Source: JANXUR01 sp038229415 (lineage in GTDB: Bacteria; Acidobacteriota; Terriglobia; Terriglobales; Acidobacteriaceae). Taken from it: 64,000 nt of DNA. The stretch spans positions 1 to 64,000 of the forward strand of contig JBBROM010000005.1 in the NCBI GenBank assembly GCA_038229415.1. The letters run 5' to 3'. Shown one piece after another: positions 36,335-44,937 of this stretch. A program made the position numbers and the translations under genes. The notes under the pieces are model-generated. The model did no database searches. It was not told the origin of the DNA and worked only from the letters and a program-made list of their open reading frames with translations. Numbering within the stretch: position 1 is the first letter of the stretch; every line of letters starts with the position of its first letter.

Positions 36335-36877
36335 CTAGTTCAGCATCTGGAATCGCCGATTGCGCGTGCTCGCCGCGGGCGCCACATAATCCTTGGGATA
36401 CACCACCACATGACGATCCCGCGCCTCGCCATCACTCTCCGTGCGCAAGTCTGCTTCCTGCTTCAGCGCCAGATGCACCAGCCGCCGCTCCCGCGACGAC
36501 ATCGCCACAAAGTGGAAGGGCGCTTGCGTCTCGCGCACTTTGCTCGCAGCAACTTCCGCCGACATCCGCAGCTCCGCCATACGCGCCGCCCGATAGCCCT
36601 TGCAGTCAAACAGAATCTTGTCGTGATCGTCCTGGCCCGCGCGCACCGCCTCCAGCGTCAATTGCTCAATCGAACGCAGTACCTCGGCACCATGTTCCAG
36701 CAACAGTGGCGAATCCGGCCCCGCGAACTCGACGAGAATCTCCGGATGATCCCACTCATTCGGGGGCGGCGGATCCACCGTGATGCGATACTTCAGGCGG
36801 AATCCACCATGATTCACGACACCAGCAAGAAATTCGTTGATCTTTTTTGCGGCAGCTACTTTATCGGCGATGGGCAA
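36335..36877 (-). CDS. jag: Jag/KhpB-like R3H RNA-binding protein
   Basis: A 180-residue protein starting with TTG at 36877, with GAGGAG seven bases upstream. A KH-like domain occupies the first ~85 residues (EILVEFAGPDSPLLLEHGAEVLRSIEQL, quoted in part). The R3H domain follows: MSSRERRLVHLALKQEADL, then SDGEARDRHVVVYP. KhpB/Jag binds RNA and affects cell elongation in other bacteria. Position between mnmE and yidC is the classical jag position. It lacks the N-terminal Jag-N domain found in Firmicutes. Confidence 0.85.
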   Translation of the reverse strand: MPIADKVAAAKKINEFLAGVVNHGGFRLKYRITVDPPPPNEWDHPEILVEFAGPDSPLLLEHGAEVLRSIEQLTLEAVRAGQDDHDKILFDCKGYRAARMAELRMSAEVAASKVRETQAPFHFVAMSSRERRLVHLALKQEADLRTESDGEARDRHVVVYPKDYVAPAASTRNRRFQMLN

Positions 36878-36975
36878 ATCGTTACTCCTCGCGCTTTGTC
36901 GAATCAGCGCTTCGTTGCAAGACTCACTATTCTAGCCTGTTTCTGAGGTAATACCGTTGAAGTAGGCCAGGTGCC

Positions 36976-37013
36976 GGGTGCCCCACGTCTCGCGCATTTG
37001 GAGACGTAGGAGC
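36976..37013. repeat. Dispersed repeat family C
   Basis: GGGTGCCCCACGTCTCGCGC followed by the complementary GAGACGTAGG. Other copies are at 40298, 49905, 53424, 61648 and 62608. Confidence 0.75.
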
Positions 37014-37046
37014 CCAACGCAACTTCCTCCAACTCAACTCACACCC

Positions 37047-38837
37047 TTACTTCTTCTTCTTCGCGTCCCGCGCCCGCTTCTCCGCCATCTCGCGCATCTG
37101 CGAACCCAGCGACGTGCGGTTCATCACCTGCTGTTGCACAATGCCAATCACACTGCCCATCACCCAGTAGACGCCCAACCCCGCAGGCAGACTCCAACTA
37201 ATGAACCCCAGCATCGCCGGCATCATAAACGCCATCATCTTCTGCTGCGCCGGATCCATCCCCGGACTCGGCGTCAGCCGCTGCATCAGGAACATCGTGC
37301 CAATCACGCCCAGTGGCAGCAGGTGATACGGATCAGGCGACGCCAAATCATGCACCCACATCCATGAGGCATGGCGCAGCTCAAACACCGACTGCAACAC
37401 CCGGTAATACGCAATCAGAAACGGCATCTGAATCACCAGCGGCAGGCATCCCCCAATCGGATTCACGCCCTGCGTCTGCATCAGCGCGCCGATCTCCTTA
37501 TTCATCTCCTGCCGACGGGGGTCGCGCAGCGAGTACTTCTCGTACTTCTTCTTCACCGCGTCCATCTCCGGCTGCAGGCGCTGCATCTTCAACGCCGAGC
37601 GCATCGAAGTCACGCGCAACGGTAACAGCGCAAGGTTGATGATCAGCGTTTGCAGCGCAATCGCCCAGCCCCAGTTCTGCACCACGTGCAGATAGGTCCA
37701 CTTGAGCCACAAGAACAGCGGCGCCGCGATGAAGTAAAGATACTTGCCTAAATCCACCGCACCAGTAAGGTCAGTTCCCTTGCCATCCTCCGTGCGGATT
37801 CCCTTCAGCAAATCAAACGCCTTCGGCCCCACAAACAGCCGTTCCGAAGTCGGCCCCACCTTATTGCCCACCGCCGCGCCCAGAATGCTCACGCGCACCG
37901 GTTCGCCGTCCTTGGGATTGCGCGCGTCCTTCGGTACATCCAACGGAGCGTGCAACGAAACCATCACCGCATTCGCCGGATCCACCGGCAGAAACAGCGC
38001 GGCAAAGTAGCGCCCGCTGGGTCCAGCCCAGGTAAACGGCCCCGTCAGGGTCGCGCCGCCACTCACGTTCTTCGGCTCCAGCCGCTCAATCTTGTCGCCA
38101 GACAAATACGAAACTCGCTGCTGCGGATACTGCGTCGAACTCGGCTCCTCCGCAAACCCCGAAGGCCATGCCGGATACGCCGTAACCTCCCCGCCATTGC
38201 GCTGCACCGACGTGTCCACGCCCAGCACATACGAGTTGTCGAAGTGGAAGTGCTTGCGCACCGCCAAATCGCCCTGGCGATATTCAAACGTCAAATCCGC
38301 CGGTGCTTTGAGCGTGCCCGTAGCGGAAGCCATATACAACGACGTGTTCAGCTGCGTGCGCAGCGCATCATCGTAGGCAAAAAGCGAAAGCGGTAGCCCG
38401 TACTTTTCAGACGCCAGCTTATCCACCAAATCAAGCGGCTGATCCTTGTCGTCCGTGTGCTGCTTCAGAATCCAGCTCTTTACCTGCCCACCTTTGTTGG
38501 TAAAGGTGACCTTGAAAACATCCGACTCGATGACAGTTTCGGTCTCCGCCGAACCCTGCACATTCGCCGCCGTAGCACTGGTGCCAGCCGCAGTCGGAGC
38601 CGCACCACTCGCATGCGCGCCAGCCGAAACAGCCACACCAGCCAACGGAGTAGTCTGCGGCACCACCGGCGCGGGCGCTGTCGCAACCGGCTTGGGCGGC
38701 GGCGCCGTCTGTCCGCCAGGCAAATACTTGCCTAGAAACTGCTGCATGCCGACGATCACCACAAACGTCAACGCGAAGACGAGCAGTAAACGGCGCTCGA
38801 TCCCGGGGTCTTGCTGGGGGTTTTGAAGTTGGTTCAA
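37047..38837 (-). CDS. yidC: Membrane protein insertase YidC
   Basis: A 596-residue insertase that places proteins in the inner membrane alone or with SecYEG. Translation likely begins at TTG 38835-38837 (AGAGGAA upstream). TM1 (LLLVFALTFVVIVGMQQF) is followed by a large periplasmic beta-sandwich (about 80-340; VIESDVFKVTFTNKGGQVKS) with an Ala/Thr/Pro-rich linker before it. The conserved C-terminal core of five TMs contains NWGWAIALQTLIINLALLPL, the cytoplasmic helical hairpin (KKKYEKYSLRDPRRQEMNKE), PFLIAYYRVL and GLGVYWVMGSVIGIVQQQ. The tail is basic (KRARDAKKKK), suited to ribosome contact. Confidence 0.97.
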   Translation of the reverse strand: MNQLQNPQQDPGIERRLLLVFALTFVVIVGMQQFLGKYLPGGQTAPPPKPVATAPAPVVPQTTPLAGVAVSAGAHASGAAPTAAGTSATAANVQGSAETETVIESDVFKVTFTNKGGQVKSWILKQHTDDKDQPLDLVDKLASEKYGLPLSLFAYDDALRTQLNTSLYMASATGTLKAPADLTFEYRQGDLAVRKHFHFDNSYVLGVDTSVQRNGGEVTAYPAWPSGFAEEPSSTQYPQQRVSYLSGDKIERLEPKNVSGGATLTGPFTWAGPSGRYFAALFLPVDPANAVMVSLHAPLDVPKDARNPKDGEPVRVSILGAAVGNKVGPTSERLFVGPKAFDLLKGIRTEDGKGTDLTGAVDLGKYLYFIAAPLFLWLKWTYLHVVQNWGWAIALQTLIINLALLPLRVTSMRSALKMQRLQPEMDAVKKKYEKYSLRDPRRQEMNKEIGALMQTQGVNPIGGCLPLVIQMPFLIAYYRVLQSVFELRHASWMWVHDLASPDPYHLLPLGVIGTMFLMQRLTPSPGMDPAQQKMMAFMMPAMLGFISWSLPAGLGVYWVMGSVIGIVQQQVMNRTSLGSQMREMAEKRARDAKKKK

Positions 38838-38900
38838 CGGACTGGTTCCTCTGCTTCCCTGTGCGGCCAGGCTATGCGCCCGCCGAAAATTCCAAAAAAT

Positions 38901-39164
38901 CTATGAAGGATGGCGCGGCGTTCGCTCCGCCGCCGATGGCACTGCTGAATAGTCTTTCACAACCGGGTCAAACCCGCCCCGCGAAAATGGATGGCACCGT
39001 AAAATCCTCCACGCCGCCTTCCCGCTCCCGCGCCACACGCCATACACCGCGATCGCTTCCTGCGCATACTCTGAACACGTCGGCACATAGCGGCACGAAG
39101 GCGGCAACAGCGGCGATAGTAGCCACTTGTAAGCCCGCAACAGGAACAACGCAAGCGCCCGCAT
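38901..39164 (-). CDS. yidD: Membrane protein insertion efficiency factor YidD
   Basis: An 87-residue protein with the family core LLRAYKWLLSPLLPPSCRYV, then PTCSEYAQEAIAVYG and RILRCHPFSRGGFDPV. The three Cys of CRYVPTCSEY and RCHP are kept. Its ATG overlaps the rnpA stop by one base (TGATG), so it is coupled to rnpA. It assists YidC, encoded 63 bases downstream. Confidence 0.95.
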   Translation of the reverse strand: MRALALFLLRAYKWLLSPLLPPSCRYVPTCSEYAQEAIAVYGVWRGSGKAAWRILRCHPFSRGGFDPVVKDYSAVPSAAERTPRHPS

Positions 39165-39862
39165 CAGCGCTTGCCTCCAGACTTCTTCGCCGAAGTTTTC
39201 ACCGCAGCCCTTGGACTACCTTTGCCTGCACTCTTCGCCACACGCTTGCCGGAACGCGCCTGGCGCGGCTGCGGCGGAGCACCTTTGCCCTGCTCCACGG
39301 CCACAAACGCCGCCGCCATCTCCTTGCGCAGAATCGTAAAGTCCACCGTCAGCACCGTTCGCTTCGGATGGATCACAATATCCACCGGCGCAGTCAGCGA
39401 CGCCATCTCATGCCGCACCGCCTCCCGCAGCCGCCGCTTCAGCCGATTCCGATCCACCGCTCCACCCAGCGCTCGCCCCACGGTAAACCCAACCCGAGTG
39501 CCCGCTTCGTCAGGGTTGGTAACGTCCTTGGTCGCAGCGATAGTCGTGGAAGTCGCGTCCGCTACTGTACGCGGCAGAAAGAAAACGGTGAGATGCGAAG
39601 AAAAATGCCGCTTGCCCTGCTGATATACCCGCTCAAAGTCCGCCCGCTTGCGCAGATGCTTCGCCTTGGGGAATCCCAAATTCGGGGGCAGATGGCCTGC
39701 TTCAGCCGCGGGCGAACAGGCAGGCAGAATCGCTGCGGCGGGCTGCTTCGGCGGCTCGCTGGCTGTGGATTCCTGAGCTTGCGTATACGGAGTGCCGTTC
39801 ACGGCGATGATGGAGTTACCGCAACCACAAAAGCAAAGGGCGGTCACCGGAGCAACCGCCAC
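39164..39862 (-). CDS. rnpA: Ribonuclease P protein component
   Basis: The recognisable RnpA domain runs from LRKRADFERVYQQGKRHFS (about residue 70) through RVGFTVGRALGGAVDRNRLK and RRLREAVRHEMASL to VDIVIHPKRTVLTVDF, including the RNR motif that contacts RNase P RNA. The open frame is 232 residues against the usual 110-130. Its first ~65 residues lack a ribosome site, and the real start may be closer to the TTG of LGFPKAKHLRK. The last ~45 residues are a basic Lys/Ser/Ala extension (KRVAKSAGKGSPRAA). It overlaps yidD by one base and follows rpmH by 26 bases. Confidence 0.9.
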   Translation of the reverse strand: MAVAPVTALCFCGCGNSIIAVNGTPYTQAQESTASEPPKQPAAAILPACSPAAEAGHLPPNLGFPKAKHLRKRADFERVYQQGKRHFSSHLTVFFLPRTVADATSTTIAATKDVTNPDEAGTRVGFTVGRALGGAVDRNRLKRRLREAVRHEMASLTAPVDIVIHPKRTVLTVDFTILRKEMAAAFVAVEQGKGAPPQPRQARSGKRVAKSAGKGSPRAAVKTSAKKSGGKR

Positions 39863-39888
39863 GTGTGAACTGTCTGAAAATAAAACGA

Positions 39889-40044
39889 TTAGTCGCGGAA
39901 GCCCGCCGAAACGGCGATCTTCGCCCGTCCCTTGGCGCGACGGCGCGAAAGCACCGCGCGTCCGTTCTTGGTGCTCATGCGGGCGCGGAAGCCGTGCGTC
40001 TTGGCACGGTGCCGCCGGTTGGGCTGAAATGTACGCTTAGGCAT
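39889..40044 (-). CDS. rpmH: 50S ribosomal protein L34
   Basis: A 51-residue basic protein: MPKRTFQPNRRHRAKTHGF, then RARMSTKNGRAVLSRRRAKG and a tail RAKIAVSAGFRD. It is a full-length L34 found in the conserved rpmH-rnpA-yidD-yidC order. Confidence 0.97.
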   Translation of the reverse strand: MPKRTFQPNRRHRAKTHGFRARMSTKNGRAVLSRRRAKGRAKIAVSAGFRD

Positions 40045-40623
40045 GGAACGACCTCAATATTCCTGATCTTGTTTGAAATCTTGCCGAGTCTTGTTTTGCG
40101 ACAGTCTTGCTTATCCCAGAAATCCAGCTGCGGCAAACCACAAGTATATGGGATTCAAGCCCTTTTCGGCAAGGCGAAGCCGACGCAATCCGGCAGGCAC
40201 TCAGCGAATGCCTTAGATCCATGTGGGGACAGGTGCCTCACCTAGCCAGTCGCAGCAACCCGAATTCTTGCAGTAAAAGGTGCCCGAATCAACCCCCGGG
40301 TGCCCCACGTCTCGCGCCGTTCGAGCCGTGGGAGCAACAGTCTCCCCCACCACCTGTGTCATCCCGACCGGAGTCATGCTTCACGCAAAGCGTGAAGCAT
40401 GACGCAGCGGAGGGACCCTGTGTTTCCGCTTGGCCTGCCAACCAACCTGATCCCCCTATACCCGCCTCAGTGTCATCCTGAGCGCAGCAAGAGGCCGCGC
40501 CCCAAGCGCGGTCTCTTGCGAAGTCGAAGGACCCCTACCGTGCCGATCCACCAACCCACTTCCAAATCCGTACAGCGAAACGATCCGCTTGACTCCATCC
40601 CATATTTCTGCAATTATCGAAAT
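40045..40623. repeat. rpmH-arsR intergenic region packed with dispersed repeats
   Basis: It contains family D (40223-40263, GTGGGGACAGGTGCCTCACC), family C (40298-40334), an A-like variant (40357-40427: GTCATCCCGACCGGAGT, then ATGCTTCACG / CGTGAAGCAT stem and GGAGGGACCCTGTG) and family A (40472-40538 with stem CCGCGCCCCAAGCGCGG). No gene is seen. Confidence 0.75.
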
Positions 40624-40625
40624 AT
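40602..40625. promoter_or_regulatory. Candidate ArsR operator
   Basis: A 7-bp inverted repeat ATATTTC / GAAATAT with a 10-base AT-rich spacer overlaps the arsR start codon. ArsR/SmtB repressors bind such sites to control their own gene. Confidence 0.6.
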
Positions 40626-40989
40626 GATCCGCGAGCCGATTCCTGACCCCCAAATCCTCCGCTTCGCCGATATGTTCTCCGCCATGGGCAACGAGGCACG
40701 TCTCCGCATCGTCCAGCTCCTGCTACAAGCGCATCCCGGCGGCCTCGTTGTCGGCGAAATCCAGTCCGAGCTCGCCATCCCCGGCTCCACCCTCTCCCAT
40801 CACCTCGACAAACTGCGCCACGAGGGGCTCGTCCAGGTCCAGCGCGAGAGCACTTTCCTCCGCTACACCGCCGACACCACCGCCCTCCGAAACCTGCTCG
40901 ACTTCCTATATGCCGAGTGCTGCACCCGCGCCCCAGCCGAAACACCCATAGCCCAACCCGAACACGAATCTCTGGTGCAAATCAAGTGA
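40624..40989 (+). CDS. arsR: ArsR-family metalloregulator
   Basis: A 121-residue winged-helix repressor starting at the ATG at 40624. Motifs are FADMFSAMGNEARLRIVQLL, then GEIQSELAIPGSTLSHHLDK (recognition helix SxxSxHL type) and LRHEGLVQVQRESTFLRYTA. The classical CVC arsenite site of the E. coli protein is absent in helix 3. A C-terminal CC pair (YAECCTRAP) may bind arsenite instead. The operator candidate overlaps its start, suggesting autoregulation. arsM and arsC follow, separated by a family E repeat. Confidence 0.88.
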   Translation: MIREPIPDPQILRFADMFSAMGNEARLRIVQLLLQAHPGGLVVGEIQSELAIPGSTLSHHLDKLRHEGLVQVQRESTFLRYTADTTALRNLLDFLYAECCTRAPAETPIAQPEHESLVQIK

Positions 40990-41122
40990 CGCACATCGAA
41001 TCACACTTCGAGTACGGGTGCCGGGCGCTCACCCTCGTCCCCTGTCTCTGCGGACAAACCGGGGGTTTCCTTTCAATACACCCTACATTTGGGAAACTCC
41101 AAGTGCCGAAGGCACAACCCGA

Positions 41123-41198
41123 AGTAAGCCCGGTACGGAGCGCAGCGGAGTGCCGGGTAAAGTGCCGAGAAAATTCCAGTCCTGAAAGGACGACTGAC
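41123..41198. repeat. Dispersed repeat family E, second copy
   Basis: GTAAGCCCGGTAC, GAGTGCCGGGT and GTCCTGAAAGGACGACTGA, as at 36241. It lies between arsR and arsM and may affect the message between them. Confidence 0.75.
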
Positions 41199-41285
41199 CA
41201 CAACCAATACGGTTCGCAATTTGGGCGCAGCCAGGATCACCGGGTGTCCCACCCCAATCAATCCCCAATCACCAGAAAGGAACCC

Positions 41286-42110
41286 ATGTCCATCCAAGAA
41301 ACAGTTCGAGAAAAATACGGCGCAGCCGCTCTCCGCGTGACCACTGGAGGCAGCACCTGCTGCGGCGCTTCCGGCGAAGCCGGTTGCGACCCCATCACCA
41401 CTAACCTCTATGACGCAACCCAAGCCGCCGAACTCCCCGAGCAGGCGATGCAAGCCTCGCTCGGCTGCGGCAATCCCACTGCACTCATCACCCTCCATCC
41501 CGGAGAGATAGTCCTCGACCTCGGTTCCGGCGGCGGCATAGACGTGCTGCTCTCCGCCCGCCGCGTCGGCCCCACCGGCAAAGCCTACGGACTCGACATG
41601 ACCGACGAGATGCTCGCCCTCGCCAACGAAAACAACGCCAAGTCCGGACTCACCAACGTCGAATTCCTCAAGGGTGAGATCGAGCACATCCCGCTCCCCG
41701 ACCACTCCGTGGACGTGATTCTCTCCAACTGCGTCATCAATCTTTCGTCCGACAAAGATCAGGTCCTCCGCGAGGCCTTCCGCGTGCTCAAGCCCGGCGG
41801 ACGCTTCGCCGTCTCCGACGTCGTCACCCGCGGTGACATTCCGCCCGAAGTTCGCGCCAGTGTTTTGCTGTGGGTAGGCTGCGTCGCCGGAGCGCTCGAC
41901 GAACACGACTATCGCGCCAAACTCGCCGCCGCGGGATTCACCAACATCGAAGTCGAACCCACGCGCATCTATCGTGCCGAAGACGCCCGCGCCTTCCTCA
42001 CCGGGCAAGGCCTCGATGTGGATGCCATCGCCCCGCAGATCGAAGGCAAATTCTTCAGCGCATTCCTCCGCGCCACCAAACCAGCCCAAGCTCCGGGTGT
42101 CCCATCCTAA
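41286..42110 (+). CDS. arsM: Arsenite S-adenosylmethionine methyltransferase
   Basis: A 274-residue enzyme, ATG at 41286 with AAGGAA upstream. The SAM-binding core has VLDLGSGGGIDVLLSAR, then YGLDMTDEMLALANENN and VDVILSNCVINLSSDKDQ. ArsM-type Cys residues appear in GSTCCGASGEAGCD, ASLGCGNP, SNCVINL and LLWVGCVAG. It would methylate arsenite to volatile or less toxic forms. The last residues APGVPS and the stop codon come from a family B repeat (42095), so the natural end was probably replaced. Confidence 0.93.
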   Translation: MSIQETVREKYGAAALRVTTGGSTCCGASGEAGCDPITTNLYDATQAAELPEQAMQASLGCGNPTALITLHPGEIVLDLGSGGGIDVLLSARRVGPTGKAYGLDMTDEMLALANENNAKSGLTNVEFLKGEIEHIPLPDHSVDVILSNCVINLSSDKDQVLREAFRVLKPGGRFAVSDVVTRGDIPPEVRASVLLWVGCVAGALDEHDYRAKLAAAGFTNIEVEPTRIYRAEDARAFLTGQGLDVDAIAPQIEGKFFSAFLRATKPAQAPGVPS

Positions 42111-42140
42111 ACGCGCACTTTGCGTTTAGGGTGGGTCTTT
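42095..42140. repeat. Dispersed repeat family B, supplying the arsM stop codon
   Basis: GGGTGTCCCATCCTAAACGC, ACTTT loop and GCGTTTAGGGTGGG. The TAA at 42108-42110 inside the first arm ends arsM. Confidence 0.85.
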
Positions 42141-42190
42141 CCCTCCGGGGACAGAACAGAAGTGATTTTCAAAGCTCAACGGAGACGATC

Positions 42191-42679
42191 ATGGAACCAC
42201 GCAACGTCTTATTCCTCTGCACCGGCAACTCCGCACGCTCCATCATGGCCGAAGCAATTCTGCGCCAAAAAGGCGCGCCCCGATTCCACGCCTTCAGCGC
42301 TGGCAGTCATCCTTCGGGCAAAGTTCGCCCTGAAGCTCTGGAAGAGATTCGCTCGGCTGGGCTGAATGACGCCGACTTTCGCAGCAAGAGTTGGGATGAG
42401 TTCGCACTCCCTGGCGCGCCCGCAATGAGTTTCGTGTTCACTGTTTGCGACAGCGCGGCGAACGAGGTCTGCCCCATCTGGCCCGGCCAGCCCATCACTG
42501 CGCACTGGGGCATTCCCGACCCTGCCGCAGTTCAAGGCGAGCCCGACATAATACGCCGCGCCTTCCGCGACGCGTTCATGACCCTCGACCGCCGCATCGC
42601 GCTCTTCCTGGCTTTGCCTCACGCTTCACTAGATCGCCTCGCACTGGAACGCGAAGTCAAACAAATCGGCCGGAGCTAA
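42191..42679 (+). CDS. arsC: Arsenate reductase, low-molecular-weight phosphatase type
   Basis: A 162-residue enzyme starting at the ATG at 42191. The P-loop CTGNSARS (Cys10) begins the catalytic site; VFTVCDSAANEVCPIWPGQ contains the other redox Cys, and WGIPDPAAV supplies the general-acid Asp. This is the thioredoxin- or mycoredoxin-linked family rather than the glutaredoxin type. It reduces arsenate to arsenite. Here that arsenite could be methylated by the adjacent ArsM, as no arsenite pump (ArsB/Acr3) is encoded in the cluster. Confidence 0.93.
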   Translation: MEPRNVLFLCTGNSARSIMAEAILRQKGAPRFHAFSAGSHPSGKVRPEALEEIRSAGLNDADFRSKSWDEFALPGAPAMSFVFTVCDSAANEVCPIWPGQPITAHWGIPDPAAVQGEPDIIRRAFRDAFMTLDRRIALFLALPHASLDRLALEREVKQIGRS

Positions 42680-42727
42680 AGTAGTTCCAAAACCTGCGCA
42701 CCTCTCGCTCTCACACATGCCGGGTGC

Positions 42728-42775
42728 GGGTGCCCCATCCTAAACGCGCACTTTGCGTTTAGGGTGGGTCTTTCC
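42728..42775. repeat. Dispersed repeat family B
   Basis: GGGTGCCCCATCCTAAACGC and GCGTTTAGGGTGGG, nearly identical to the copy at 42095, placed just after arsC. Confidence 0.8.
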
Positions 42776-43170
42776 TAAACATCTTCCTGCCTCTCCCACG
42801 CATTCCCACCTTCCACATCGGAAGTCTAGAGCCATTGTTCCTCTTCCGAGGGAGCGCAGCGTCCACCCTTTACGCGCAAATCGCCCCTCCTTCTCCACAT
42901 ACTGCACTGCCCTCGATGCATTCCTCATCCCCGCACCGTCCGCGAAATTTCTTTGCAAAAGTTTTCCACACACGCCTTCAAATCATGCTAGTATCCCGGA
43001 CAGCTTATTCATCGCAATTGTTTTTTCTTTGCGCTGCACGAGTGCACCGCCAACGTTGCATTCGTCATCGCGTGGTTCGCAGTACGGAGGGCACAGCACT
43101 CTCCGCACGCAACAAATATAAGAACCGGGCGCGCTGCCCAGCTCAGCGAACCCCCAAGGCAAAACGAAAA
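42776..43170. promoter_or_regulatory. dnaA upstream region
   Basis: No gene; the dnaA reading frame extends upward but relatives begin at 43171. One perfect DnaA-box consensus (TTTTCCACA, 42962-42970) is present, which could serve autoregulation of dnaA. Confidence 0.6.
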
Positions 43171-44547
43171 ATGTCTCTTTCTCCCGTCCCCCCTCCCGGC
43201 AACCCTTGGGTATTGATTCTCGATGCGCTTGAACGTAAAGTGAACCGCCACTCCTACGAAACCTGGCTCAAGCCCACGCGCTTCAGTCATGCCGATGACG
43301 AAGGCATCCTCTTCATCCGCGTGCCTACGCCCGAGTTCCGCGTCATCGGCGATCGCTATTCCGACTTGATCCTCGAAGCCATCGACGTCCTCGGCATGAA
43401 CTACAACGACGTCCGCTTCGTGACGCCCGAAGACGATCCGGCGCACACGCCCATTCGTCACGATGGCGGATTGACCGCCGCGCCTACCGCCGCGCCTGTC
43501 ACCCAGCAGCGCTTCGATTGGGACGGCGCCGCGCAGCTCAACCCCAAGTACACCTTCGACGCCTTCGTCATCGGCTCCGGCAACCAGTTCGCGCACGCTG
43601 CGTCGCTCGCCGTCGCCGAGCGCCCGTCGCGTGCCTACAATCCGCTGTTCCTTTACGGCGGCACCGGCATGGGCAAGACTCACCTCATGCAGGCCATCGG
43701 CCACGAGATCAAGCGCCGTAATCCGCAGATCTCCATCCTCTATCTTTCCAGCGAAAAGTTCACCAACGAGATGATCAACTCTCTTCGCTACGACAAGATG
43801 ACCAGCTTCCGCGACAAGTTCCGCAACGTGGACGTATTGCTCGTTGACGACATCCAGTTTCTCGCCCAGAAAGAGCGCACCCAGGAGGAGTTCTTCCATA
43901 CCTTCAACGCGCTGCATGAGTCATTCAAGCAGATCGTCATCGCCAGCGACCGTCCTCCCAAGGAACTCGCCGAGATTGAAGACCGCCTGCGCAGCCGCTT
44001 CGAGTGGGGCCTCATCGCAGACATTCAGCCGCCCGATCTGGAGACGAAGGTCGCCATCCTGCAAAAGAAGGCCGAGCAGGAACGCGTCGTTCTTCCGACG
44101 GATGTCGCTCTCTACATGGCATCCAACATTCGCTCCAATGTGCGCGAGCTCGAAGGCGCGCTCATCCGTCTCGTCGCGCACTCGTCGCTCATCGGCACCC
44201 AGATCACTCTCCACTACGCCCAGCAGGTGCTCAAGAACTTTATTGACTCGCAGTCGCGCAAAGTGACGATTGAATCCATCCAGAAGGCTGTAGGCGAACA
44301 GTTTGGCCTCCGCCCGCTGGAGATCAAGCAGAAGAACAACTCGCGCGCCATCGTCTATCCTCGGCAGATTGCGATGTATCTGGCGAAGCAGTTGACCGAG
44401 GCCTCGTTGCCGGAAATCGGTCGTCAGTTCGGCGGCAAGCACCACACCACCGTTCTGCACTCCATCAATAAGATTGATGAACAGCGCAAAGGCGACAAAG
44501 ACCTCAACCGCCTGCTGAATAAGCTTTCAGAAACACTCGGCGTTTAG
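43171..44547 (+). CDS. dnaA: Chromosomal replication initiator DnaA
   Basis: A 458-residue initiator with the usual four domains. Domain I (WVLILDALERKVNRHSYETW) mediates self-contact. A short Ala/Pro linker follows. The AAA+ domain has YNPLFLYGGTGMGKTHLMQA (Walker A), VLLVDDIQFLAQKERTQEEF (Walker B) and RLRSRFEWGLI (sensor/arginine finger). Domain IV has LPEIGRQFGGKHHTTVLHSI, the DnaA signature that binds DnaA boxes. The ATG at 43171 was chosen because the first residues align with family starts. Confidence 0.98.
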   Translation: MSLSPVPPPGNPWVLILDALERKVNRHSYETWLKPTRFSHADDEGILFIRVPTPEFRVIGDRYSDLILEAIDVLGMNYNDVRFVTPEDDPAHTPIRHDGGLTAAPTAAPVTQQRFDWDGAAQLNPKYTFDAFVIGSGNQFAHAASLAVAERPSRAYNPLFLYGGTGMGKTHLMQAIGHEIKRRNPQISILYLSSEKFTNEMINSLRYDKMTSFRDKFRNVDVLLVDDIQFLAQKERTQEEFFHTFNALHESFKQIVIASDRPPKELAEIEDRLRSRFEWGLIADIQPPDLETKVAILQKKAEQERVVLPTDVALYMASNIRSNVRELEGALIRLVAHSSLIGTQITLHYAQQVLKNFIDSQSRKVTIESIQKAVGEQFGLRPLEIKQKNNSRAIVYPRQIAMYLAKQLTEASLPEIGRQFGGKHHTTVLHSINKIDEQRKGDKDLNRLLNKLSETLGV

Positions 44548-44561
44548 GTATTGTCTCGAAA

Positions 44562-44585
44562 AGGCCCCAATGTGGGGCCTTTTTT
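44562..44585 (+). terminator. Rho-independent terminator after dnaA
   Basis: An 8-bp stem AGGCCCCA / TGGGGCCT with a 3-base loop is followed by five T. Confidence 0.92.
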
Positions 44586-44639
44586 AGTCACCGTAGTAGT
44601 GAGTCGCTGCTGAGGGAATGCAGCGAAAGAGGCACCAGA

Positions 44640-44900
44640 AGCGTTGGATTGCCTGTGGTTTTACGGCAGGAAATCTGTGGATAGAATCGTGGAAATTGTG
44701 GATCGCTGAGGAATAAATCTTCAGCTTCACCAATTCTCCACCGGAGCGCAGCAAATAGGCTCGCCGCTTCCACAGTTTGGAGTGATGTCGAACCCGCTCC
44801 AGTGCTGGACTGGGAATGAGTTTTCCACATTTCCGCAAGTCCTTCTGTTACTACTGGTTTAGAGTAATTTTAATTTGATATAAGAAGTACTGAATCGAAC
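44640..44900. other. Probable replication origin (oriC)
   Basis: Between dnaA and dnaN lie DnaA-box-like sites TGTGGATAG (44676-44684), TGTGGATCG (44698-44706), GCTTCCACA (44766-44774) and the perfect TTTTCCACA (44821-44829). An AT-rich stretch follows at 44852-44890 (TAATTTTAATTTGATATAAG in part), suited to unwinding. Position and content agree with oriC; a strand-skew calculation would confirm it. Confidence 0.75.
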
Positions 44901-44937
44901 TACAGAACCGAAGTGCAGAAAATGAAGCGGGTGGCCT

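Noticed and set aside
43009..43917. Long antisense frame over dnaA
   Set aside because: It is a shadow of the dnaA reading frame.
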